Shown here: in pieces, positions 6,508-12,337 of the stretch | Numbering within the stretch: the stretch's first letter is position 1 | Layout of the letters: each line of letters opens with the position of its first letter | Source of the DNA: CAZWUZ01 sp964637655 [NCBI: uncultured bacterium] | Lineage (GTDB): Bacteria; DAOPZR01 | Length of the DNA: 12,337 bases | Assembly: GCA_964637655.1 (NCBI GenBank) | Contig: CAZWUZ010000040.1 | Coordinates: 1-12,337, forward strand | Direction of reading: 5' to 3' | Program-made: the position numbers and the translations under genes | The notes under the pieces: generated by a model | The model's database searches: none | The model's input: only the letters and a program-made list of their open reading frames with translations | What the model was told of the DNA's origin: nothing

Positions 6508-9285
6508 TCAGAAGGTCGAGCCAAGCCCGAGATAGAGCCGCACCCCGTCGCGGTCGTCGAGTCCGCGCGCGGCCCCGAGTTCCACATGGTACGGCATCGA
6601 ATAATACATCGCCGCCTTGAGAATGAGCGACCCGCCATAACTGCTGTGCATGTCGCGCCACCAGAACGGACCGTCCCACGCGCGCCCGCAGTCGCCGAAG
6701 AGGCGCAGGTAGAGCCCGTCGAAATAGAGGAAACTGGTCAGGTGCGCGATGTCGTACCAGAGCGGCAGCGTGTACTCGACGCTGCCGACGAGCAGTTTCG
6801 AGCCGCGGTAGAGGTTGCTCGCGTACCCGCGCAGCCCGTTGCTACCCCCGAGGCGGAAGATGCCCTGCGCCGGCCCCTGCCCGAACCCGCGTCCCGCGCG
6901 CAGGCGCAGCGCCAGCGCCTGATGCTGCCAGCGCGTCGGCAGGAAGTACGCCCCCTCGGCGGTCCACGCCTCGTAGTCGAAGTCGCCGTCGAGCGCCTTG
7001 ACCTGATGCGCGTATTCAACCGCCACCTCGTAGCCGGAAGCGATACCGATGTCGTAGTCACTGGTCGGGATCAGGTCGCGGTAGCGCGCCCCGAGCGCAT
7101 ACGAGGTGAACTTGCCCTCGTAGGGGCGCGTGCTGCGCCCGTCGAAATACTCCAGCGCCTCGTTGGCGCTCACCTTCTCCCAGCGCCCGCCCAGCGACAG
7201 CGACAGGCGGTTGGTGACCGGGAAAAGCGCGCTCAGGTCGAGCCCGCGCCAGCGCTCGTGGTAGTCATCGAATCCCGTCCCGCTCTTTTCGGGCACGAGG
7301 TCGGCAAAGGCGCGGCGGGTGGCGAACCCCGCCAGCGTGATAGTCGGGAACCAGACCCGGTTGATGTACTGGAAGCCGCCGAGCGGACTGTGCCCGGTGA
7401 AGTTGTAGTTCGCCTGCAGGTTGACGATGTGGCGGGCCAGCACGTCGTTGGCCGATGCCGCCAGCCCGGCCGCCAGTTGCGTCCCGTCGTACGACAGCCA
7501 CGGCACGCGGTAGGGTGAGCGCCAGACATTCGTGTAGGCGCGCGCCACCCCGGTCTCCGGGGCCACCTCGTCGCCGGGACGCGGGTCGGGCGCCGGCGGC
7601 GGCGTGTACGGCTCCGCTGCATCCAGTGCAACGCTGACCACATCGAACCCGCGTGACGTGTACTGCGTGGCCGCAAGGGTCTGCGCGTCGAGGCGGGCCG
7701 GTTCGAAGAGCCCCGTGCTGGTCCGCGTCACGCGCCTGACCTGCTCTTCGTCCCAGATGAACAGGTCGTAGATATTCTCGTAGTCGGCGGCAAAGGCGAT
7801 GGTGCGGTTGTCCAGCCAGCAGCCGGTCGCCTCGTTCCACGCGGTGGTACAGGGAAGCGGCAGGTTGCTGCCGTCGCGCAGGTCGTAGACGCAGAGGTCG
7901 CGCTGACCCGCGGTGAAGCGCCCGTAGAGCAGGCGGTGCCCGTCCGGCGAGACCTGCGGCGCGAAGAGCTGCTCCTCGAGCGCGGCGGCGTAGAGTGTGG
8001 TAATGCTGCCGTCAGCGAGGTCAACCAGCACCAGTTCCGCGTGCCCGCGTTCGGTACGTACCGCGGCAGCATGCGTACCGCCCGGCAGCAGTGCCGGTTG
8101 CGTCACGCGTGCGCCACGCGTGATGCGACGCTCACCTTCCGCCTCCGTCCAGGCAAACAGGTCGTTGTAATTACTCCCGTGACGGTCCTCTTCCGTGCGC
8201 GTGTAGAGCAGCAGTCCCCCGTCAGTACTCATGCTGATGCCGGGATTGATGTCATCCGCCATCACGCGGGCGGCGGCGGCAGGTTGCGTGCGGTCCTGCC
8301 GGTAGAGCGCCAGCCGCTGGAAATCATGGCTGCCGTTCGAGGTATAGGCAAGATAGCGCCCGTCCGTGCTCACCGCGGGATTCTGGTCGCTCCACCCCGC
8401 GTCGGCCAGCAGCACTGGCACCCCCAGCGGCACGCGGCTGTTCCAGTCAAGGGTCTGCGCGCGCAGCTGCGCCACCCACGAATCGTAGAGTTCCTCTCCG
8501 GTCTGCCCGACCGCCGCCTTGAGCGCCGCGTCAAACTCCTCGAAGCTCTCCCCCTTGGCGTGCACGATGTGCGCCAGCGCGGTATCGCCGTGCATGGCAG
8601 CAACGTGGCGCACCAGCGCATAGCCCTGACTGTAGGCGCGCTCGTACTCGAAGGCGTTCTTGCCGAAGACGCACATCTTGGCATACGGCAGGAGCGCGTC
8701 ATCGAGCACCGCCGCGCGCAGGATCATCGCCCGCTGCGCGTCGTAGCGCTCGGTACCCCGCTCCGCCTTGTACTGCGCCAGCCCCTCGGTGAACCAGACG
8801 GGACACATCAGGTTGGGCATGGTCAGCAGCGAGCCGACCAGGTCGCGCGAGCCGAGCAGGTCCTCGCCCGCGGTGCGCATGTGCAGCATATGCGTCAGTT
8901 CGTGGTAGATGACATTCTGCAGCCAGCGGTGCGTGCCGCGCAGGTTGAAGTCCATCGGGGTCAGCCAGACGGTGATGCTGCCGTCCGCCGGGTCGGTCAG
9001 CCCGTTGCCGATGTCGTCGCTGTCGCGCAACACGAGGTCGTAGGTTTCGTCGAGGGTGAAGTTGAGGTCGGCCCCGACACGCGCGTAGGCGAGTTCCGCC
9101 ACCGCCGCCGCGTAGCGCGCCGCCTCCTCGAGGTGGCGGTCGTAATGGATGCGGAAATGCGCCGTGCGCAGCGTCTGCCACTCGAGTTCGCTGTGCGTGA
9201 ACAGTGTGTGCACCGTCACCGCCGCAGCGGGCGCCGCCGCCAGCAGCGCCGCCAGGGCGAGCGCGACGGCGGCGGTCCGGGTCAC
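6508..9285 (-). CDS. Outer-membrane protein: gluzincin-like peptidase, TolB-type propeller and Omp85-like barrel
   Basis: A 925-residue exported protein with three modules. The signal peptide is residues 1-23 (hydrophobic, ending APAAA). A peptidase-like domain carries HELTH (128-132) and, 35 residues on, WFTEGLAQY with Glu167, the spacing of a gluzincin zinc site. A PD40/TolB-like beta-propeller runs from about 290 to 560, with blades such as [20 protein letters not shown]. From about 600 to the end there are alternating beta strands containing [10 protein letters not shown] (RGY 819-821), the L6-loop motif of Omp85/BamA barrels; the last residue is Phe, as in Bam-recognised barrels. The start is GTG 9285, overlapping the dnaJ stop as GTGA, so it is translationally coupled. 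Similar fusions exist in other diderms, but substrate and role are unknown. Zinc ligands are intact, so proteolysis is plausible but unproven. Confidence 0.82.
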   Translation of the reverse strand: MTRTAAVALALAALLAAAPAAAVTVHTLFTHSELEWQTLRTAHFRIHYDRHLEEAARYAAAVAELAYARVGADLNFTLDETYDLVLRDSDDIGNGLTDPADGSITVWLTPMDFNLRGTHRWLQNVIYHELTHMLHMRTAGEDLLGSRDLVGSLLTMPNLMCPVWFTEGLAQYKAERGTERYDAQRAMILRAAVLDDALLPYAKMCVFGKNAFEYERAYSQGYALVRHVAAMHGDTALAHIVHAKGESFEEFDAALKAAVGQTGEELYDSWVAQLRAQTLDWNSRVPLGVPVLLADAGWSDQNPAVSTDGRYLAYTSNGSHDFQRLALYRQDRTQPAAAARVMADDINPGISMSTDGGLLLYTRTEEDRHGSNYNDLFAWTEAEGERRITRGARVTQPALLPGGTHAAAVRTERGHAELVLVDLADGSITTLYAAALEEQLFAPQVSPDGHRLLYGRFTAGQRDLCVYDLRDGSNLPLPCTTAWNEATGCWLDNRTIAFAADYENIYDLFIWDEEQVRRVTRTSTGLFEPARLDAQTLAATQYTSRGFDVVSVALDAAEPYTPPPAPDPRPGDEVAPETGVARAYTNVWRSPYRVPWLSYDGTQLAAGLAASANDVLARHIVNLQANYNFTGHSPLGGFQYINRVWFPTITLAGFATRRAFADLVPEKSGTGFDDYHERWRGLDLSALFPVTNRLSLSLGGRWEKVSANEALEYFDGRSTRPYEGKFTSYALGARYRDLIPTSDYDIGIASGYEVAVEYAHQVKALDGDFDYEAWTAEGAYFLPTRWQHQALALRLRAGRGFGQGPAQGIFRLGGSNGLRGYASNLYRGSKLLVGSVEYTLPLWYDIAHLTSFLYFDGLYLRLFGDCGRAWDGPFWWRDMHSSYGGSLILKAAMYYSMPYHVELGAARGLDDRDGVRLYLGLGSTF

Positions 9286-10415
9286 CCTTTCAACCCGTCG
9301 AACTTCTTCCTGACCTTCTGCAGCAGCGACTCATCCACCGCGGTCTCCGTCGCCGCCGCGTACTGCCGCAACGCCTCGCGCTGCGCCTCGTTCGGCTTCG
9401 CCGGCACGTCGATATCGAGTTTGACGTAGAGGTCGCCGCGCCCGTAGCCGCGCACGTCCTCGACCCCCTGATGCGCGAGCTTGACGACCGTGCCCGCCGC
9501 CGAGCCGGGCTCGACCCGCACCGTCTGCGTCCCTGCCAGCGTGGGTACCGTCACCTCGCCGCCGAGCACCATGACCGCGAAGTTGACCTTCACCACGATG
9601 AGCAGATCGTTCCCCTCACGCTTGAAGTCGGGATGCTCCGCCACCTGGAACACGACCTGCAGGTCGCCCGCGGCCCCCTGCGGATGCTCGTTGCCCGCCC
9701 CCTCGATGACCTTGTAGTTGCCGTTGTCGACCCCGGCGGGCACCGTGAGTTTGACCTTGTGTTTGCGCTCGCTCAACCCGTGACCGCTGCAGTCGGGGCA
9801 GGGATGCTCGATCTTTTCGCCCGAACCGTGGCAGGCGGGACAGGCGGTCTGCATGCGGAAGAATCCGCCCCCCTGGATGACCTGCCCGTGCCCGTTGCAG
9901 GTGCGGCACTTGCTGCGCGAGGTCCCGGGTTTCGCCCCGTCGCCATGGCAGGTGCCGCAGACGACCTGTTGCCGGTAGGCGATGGTCTTGACCGCGCCGT
10001 GCACCGCCTCTTCGAAGGTCAGGTTGAGCTTGATGCGGATATCACTGCCGCGCGCCCGCCGCCGCCCGCGGCCGCCGCCGCCGCCGAAAAAGGCGTCGAA
10101 GATGCCTCCCCCGTCGCCGCCGAAGATGGAGTTGAACAGGTCGAACGGGTCGTGGAAGCCGCCGCCATACCCGCCGCCGCCGCCCGGGGCGGAGAACGCG
10201 GCATGCCCGAACTGGTCGTACTGGCGCCGCTTGTTCTCGTCGGAGAGCACCTCGTACGCCTCGGAGACCTCCTTGAACGCCTCTTCCGCCTGCTTGTCGC
10301 CGGGATTCTTGTCCGGGTGATACTGCATGGCGAGTTTGCGGTAGGCCTTCTTGATCTCGTCGGCGCTGGCGCCCTTGCTGAGGCCCAGCACCTCGTAGTA
10401 ATCGCGTTTGCTCAT
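9282..10415 (-). CDS. dnaJ: DnaJ, Hsp40 co-chaperone
   Basis: A cytoplasmic co-chaperone that delivers unfolded proteins to DnaK and stimulates its ATPase. All domains of a type I Hsp40 are present in 377 residues: J-domain (1-70) with the HPD motif at 33-35; a Gly/Phe-rich linker (about 77-115); a zinc-binding domain with four CxxCxGxG-type repeats (cysteines 153/156, 170/173, 192/195, 206/209); and two C-terminal beta-sandwich domains. Length is normal. ATG 10415 overlaps the hrcA stop as ATGA, and an AGGAAGG sequence lies about 12 bases upstream. The usual partners grpE and dnaK are not in the window; the gene after dnaJ is an outer-membrane protein instead. Co-transcription with hrcA implies heat-shock control. 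Confidence 0.97.
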   Translation of the reverse strand: MSKRDYYEVLGLSKGASADEIKKAYRKLAMQYHPDKNPGDKQAEEAFKEVSEAYEVLSDENKRRQYDQFGHAAFSAPGGGGGYGGGFHDPFDLFNSIFGGDGGGIFDAFFGGGGGRGRRRARGSDIRIKLNLTFEEAVHGAVKTIAYRQQVVCGTCHGDGAKPGTSRSKCRTCNGHGQVIQGGGFFRMQTACPACHGSGEKIEHPCPDCSGHGLSERKHKVKLTVPAGVDNGNYKVIEGAGNEHPQGAAGDLQVVFQVAEHPDFKREGNDLLIVVKVNFAVMVLGGEVTVPTLAGTQTVRVEPGSAAGTVVKLAHQGVEDVRGYGRGDLYVKLDIDVPAKPNEAQREALRQYAAATETAVDESLLQKVRKKFDGLKG

Positions 10416-11485
10416 CGTTGCGTGCCGCCTTCCTGCTGCGCTGTCGTCAATACATCACTCACCACCGTCGCCACATAGTCGAGGATGGCCAGCATCTTGG
10501 GGTACTCGATGCGGGTCGGGCCGACGATGCCGATGGCGCCCGCCGCCCGTTCGCCGATGGCATAGGGGACCGTCATCACGCTGCAGTCGCGCAGGTCGGC
10601 CATCGCGTTCTCCGCCCCGATGCGCACCGTTGGTTTCTCCTCCGCCAGCGCCGTGCGCAGCAGGTCCTGCAGCGCCGCGCGGTTTTCCAGCGTGCGCAGC
10701 AGGTCCTTGACGCTGCGCAGGTCGCGGAAATCGGGTTCGTCGAGCAGGTTGGATGCTCCCTCGACCACCACCGTCTCGTCGCTGCCGCGCTGCAGCCGCG
10801 CCGGGAGCGCCTGCGCCAGTTCCGCCACCAGCGCCCGCGCCGCCTCGGGGAGTGCCAGGTCGGCGCGGGCCGGGGCGAGCGCTGATGCCAGCGCGCTCAG
10901 GTGCTGCCCGCGCGCGTAGCGGTTCACCGCCTGCTGCGCCTGCTCGACCGTCGCTTCCGCCGCCGGGTGCTCCAGGTCGAGGTGGACGTTCTCCACTGCG
11001 CCGTTGGCGCAGACCACCACCGCGAGGAGTTTCGCCGGGGTGATGGCGACCAGTTCGAGGTGGCGCAGCGGCGACTCGTTGCGCCGCGGCAGGGTGATCA
11101 GCGACGGCTTGCGCGTCAGCACCGACAGCAGGTGCGTGGTCTGCCGCAGCACCTGGCTGATTTCCATCTCGCGCGACTGGTACTCGCGACGGATGCGCTC
11201 CTGCTCCTCCTGCGTGACCCGCTGCACCTGCATGAGCACGTCGACGTAGTAGCGGTAGCCGCGGTCCGTCGGTACCCGTCCCGCCGAGGTGTGGGGTTGC
11301 GTGATGAGCCCCAGTTCCTCGAGATCCGCCATGATGTTGCGGATGCTCGCCGGTGAGAGGTGCAGGTCGGTGCTGCGCGAAAGCGTGCGCGACCCGACCG
11401 GCACCGCGCTGGCGATGTATTGCCGGATGATCGACTCGAGTATGGTCTTGTGCCGCTCTGACCCCAGCGGCGTCTCGCCTGTCAT
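10412..11485 (-). CDS. hrcA: HrcA, heat-inducible transcription repressor
   Basis: The repressor of class I heat-shock operons, which binds CIRCE operators and is kept active by GroEL in well-studied species. It has 357 residues. A winged-helix DNA-binding domain at about 6-85 holds [19 protein letters not shown] and [17 protein letters not shown] central GAF-like domain follows, and the C-terminal signature is [16 protein letters not shown]. The start is ATG 11485, preceded by a purine-rich GGGGGAAGG. An in-frame TTG at 11512 would lie at or before the predicted transcription start, so it is rejected. The gene heads the operon and presumably controls it, together with dnaJ. I see no clear CIRCE in its upstream region, so autoregulation is inferred from the family only. 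Confidence 0.96.
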   Translation of the reverse strand: MTGETPLGSERHKTILESIIRQYIASAVPVGSRTLSRSTDLHLSPASIRNIMADLEELGLITQPHTSAGRVPTDRGYRYYVDVLMQVQRVTQEEQERIRREYQSREMEISQVLRQTTHLLSVLTRKPSLITLPRRNESPLRHLELVAITPAKLLAVVVCANGAVENVHLDLEHPAAEATVEQAQQAVNRYARGQHLSALASALAPARADLALPEAARALVAELAQALPARLQRGSDETVVVEGASNLLDEPDFRDLRSVKDLLRTLENRAALQDLLRTALAEEKPTVRIGAENAMADLRDCSVMTVPYAIGERAAGAIGIVGPTRIEYPKMLAILDYVATVVSDVLTTAQQEGGTQR

Positions 11486-11515
11486 ACACCTTCCCCCACG
11501 CAGAACATCCAAATA

Positions 11516-11544
11516 ATTGTATTACGTTATGCCGCTGCTGTCAA
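11516..11544 (-). promoter_or_regulatory. Sigma70-type promoter of the hrcA operon
   Basis: On the minus strand TTGACA (11544-11539) is followed by a 17-base spacer and TACAAT (11521-11516). This is a perfect -35 and a -10 one base from consensus. The expected transcription start is near 11509, giving a leader of about 24 bases before the hrcA ATG. No CIRCE inverted repeat (TTAGCACTC-N9-GAGTGCTAA) overlaps it. Confidence 0.8.
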
Positions 11545-11577
11545 TACCGCCATCCGGAAAAATACCCAAACTACCAT

Positions 11578-11696
11578 GGTGCCAGGCACTCAACTAATGG
11601 AGTAACGGATGATTACTACCCCACTACCTGCATGATAGGAGGGGGGGGATTTACCCAAAATACTCCCGTAATTCCATTAGTTGAGTGCCTGGCACC
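11578..11696. repeat. 24-bp perfect inverted repeat enclosing 71 bp
   Basis: The left arm 11578-11601 (GGTGCCAGGCACTCAAC...) is the exact reverse complement of 11673-11696. A further seven bases on the inner side match with two mismatches (11602-11608 against 11666-11672). The outer half of each arm is the GTGCCTGGCACC palindrome; the inner half is unique. The enclosed 71 bp hold a run of eight G (11641-11648) and no convincing gene. The layout resembles two REP ends without a transposase, as in a BIME or a small non-autonomous element. Confidence 0.85.
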
Positions 11697-11817
11697 GGAA
11701 AAGGTGACAGGCACCGCAGTATCGTGCCTGGCACCGGAAAAGGTGACAGGCACCGCAGTATCGTGCCTGGCACCGGAAATGGTGACAGGTACCGCTTCAC
11801 TGTGCCTGGCACCGGAA
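11685..11817. repeat. Three 39-bp tandem REP hairpin units plus a partial fourth
   Basis: Units start at 11685, 11724 and 11763, with a 16-base partial at 11802. Units 1 and 2 are identical; unit 3 has a few changes. Each unit holds GTGCCTGGCACC, a 6-base GGAAAA or GGAAAT loop, then GGTGACAGGCAC. The two arms pair at 11 of 12 positions in units 1 and 2 (unit 3 adds a G-T pair), giving three successive 30-base hairpins. The array lies 4 bp beyond the SPFH gene stop and about 170 bases upstream of the hrcA -10 box, so it may end or protect the SPFH transcript. No spacers vary, so it is not a CRISPR. Confidence 0.9.
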
Positions 11818-11821
11818 GCGG

Positions 11822-12337
11822 CTATCTGGCCGGGGGAGTGGTGCTCTTTTCCTTGAGCATCTCGCCGATGGCGGCAACCGACGACAGCAGGCCCGCGGCC
11901 TCGTAGGGGATGAACATCTTGGTCGCCTGCCCGTTGGCCATCTGCCCCATCGTCTCGAGGTACTTGATGGTGATGAGGTCGGTGGTCGGGCGCCCGTCGT
12001 GGATGGCCTTGTAGACCGTCTGAATGGCCTCTGCTTCACCCGCGGCCACAGTGAGACGGCGGTACTTCTCGGCGTCGGCAACGGTGCGGGTCGCCTGCGC
12101 CTCGCCCTCGGCGCGGCGGACATTGGCTTCCTTGATCCCCTCGGCCTGCAGAATGGCGGCACCCTTCGACCCCTCGGCCTCGAGGATCATCGCGCGGCGG
12201 TCGCGCTCCGCCTTCATCTGGCGGTGCATCGCCTCGGTCACGTCGCCGGGCGGCTCGATGCGCTGCAGTTCGACCCGGGTCGCCTTGGCGCCCCACTTGT
12301 CGGTCGCCTCGTCCAGCACGTCGCGCAGCCGGGCGTT
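11822..12337 (-). CDS. SPFH/band-7 (stomatin/paraslipin-like) protein, C-terminal part
   Basis: The gene is cut by the window edge; the last 172 codons are visible and the frame is open at 12337. The visible part begins RLRDVLDEATDKWGAKATRVELQRI, the end of an SPFH domain. It continues with the typical PGDVTEAMHRQMKAERDRRAMILEAEG, then a long Ala/Glu-rich coiled coil (AEGIKEANVRRAEGEAQA) and a short C-terminal segment (about 120-172). Relatives (QmcA, paraslipin, stomatin) are anchored in the inner membrane by an N-terminal helix and form large cage-like oligomers, often beside an NfeD-type protein; neither the anchor nor such a gene is visible here. The stop TAG (11824-11822) directly abuts the hairpin array. 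Orientation matches the hrcA operon, but the 336-base gap with its own promoter suggests separate transcription. Confidence 0.88.
   Translation of the reverse strand, partial: NARLRDVLDEATDKWGAKATRVELQRIEPPGDVTEAMHRQMKAERDRRAMILEAEGSKGAAILQAEGIKEANVRRAEGEAQATRTVADAEKYRRLTVAAGEAEAIQTVYKAIHDGRPTTDLITIKYLETMGQMANGQATKMFIPYEAAGLLSSVAAIGEMLKEKSTTPPAR

Larger units (their letters stand above)
11486..11821. other. Intergenic region between the SPFH gene and hrcA
   Basis: 336 bases with no gene I can support. In order from hrcA: leader and promoter (to 11544), about 30 unassigned bases, the left inverted arm (11578-11601), 71 bases including a G8 run, the right arm fused to the 39-bp hairpin array, and 4 bases before the SPFH stop. 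The octamer TACCCAAA occurs at about 11563 and again near 11652. Most of the region is repeat-derived. Confidence 0.7.

Noticed and set aside
7936-10478. Long plus-strand reading frames (497 and 424 codons)
   Set aside because: They are antisense to the outer-membrane protein and dnaJ, which have clear domain evidence; no family features appear on the plus strand.
11486-11512. Extended hrcA start at TTG 11512
   Set aside because: It lies at or before the predicted transcription start (about 11509), whereas ATG 11485 has a purine-rich ribosome-binding site.
11586-11605. CIRCE-like operator GCACTC-N8-GAGTAA
   Set aside because: Only short half-sites match, the spacer is 8 rather than 9, it lies more than 40 bases upstream of the -35, and it is explained as part of the REP inverted arm.
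11641-11648. G8 run as a G-quadruplex or ribosome-binding site
   Set aside because: A single G-tract without three further tracts nearby, and no credible gene follows it.
11685-11817. CRISPR array
   Set aside because: Units are contiguous and near-identical, with no variable spacers and no cas genes nearby.
11632-11856. Open reading frame with a 13-residue repeat (CLAPEKVTGTAVS) across the hairpin array
   Set aside because: The repeat unit is 39 bp, a multiple of three, so any frame without a stop stays open and gives a repeated peptide. The DNA-level palindromes explain the pattern, and no ribosome-binding site or homologue is evident.

Overview
The window looks like chromosomal DNA of a GC-rich, two-membrane (diderm) bacterium. 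It encodes an outer-membrane beta-barrel protein with a Sec-type signal peptide and a C-terminal phenylalanine, and it uses HrcA as heat-shock repressor, which argues against enteric gammaproteobacteria. I cannot fix the phylum from the sequence; a PVC-group or deltaproteobacteria-like lineage would fit the style of the genes, but that is a guess.

Layout. Positions 1-678 (+) hold an exported, cysteine-rich protein of unknown function with two copies of a cysteine motif. Next comes a mobile unit (676-1550): a REP-associated tyrosine transposase (RAYT, HUH/Y1 family) between two perfect 24-bp inverted copies of a palindrome with core GGGGACAGTCCCC. From 1548 to 11485 everything is on the minus strand and reads as one tight operon, in transcription order: hrcA, dnaJ, an outer-membrane peptidase/beta-propeller/beta-barrel protein, a YicC-type endoribonuclease, a polytopic GT-C-like membrane protein, an RluA/RluD-family pseudouridine synthase and a small Imm-5-like protein. 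Junctions are 4-bp ATGA/GTGA overlaps or gaps of 1-31 nt. A strong sigma70-type promoter (TTGACA, 17 bp, TACAAT) sits just before hrcA. The far end (11822-12337, minus) carries the C-terminal part of an SPFH/band-7 (stomatin-like) protein.

Rearrangement. The distal end of the operon is a head-to-tail duplication of exactly 1275 bp (1526-2800 and 2801-4075) with no visible difference between copies. The outer copy (2801-4075) keeps an intact synthase gene. The inner copy has a synthase gene lacking its first 48 codons plus a second intact Imm-5-like gene. The duplicated unit begins 1 bp from the REP palindrome, so the breakpoint and the mobile element are probably connected, unless the duplication is an assembly error.

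Repeats. A second palindrome family, GTGCCTGGCACC / GGTGACAGGCACC, fills the hrcA upstream region (11578-11817). It forms three 39-bp units, each able to fold into a hairpin, plus a distal inverted copy. Its core is related to that of the RAYT element, including a base-pair-preserving change. The most notable observations are: the RAYT element whose two ends each supply the TAA stop codon of the flanking gene; the REP-anchored tandem duplication; the two related palindrome families; and the peptidase-propeller-barrel protein placed in an hrcA-dnaJ operon that lacks grpE and dnaK.
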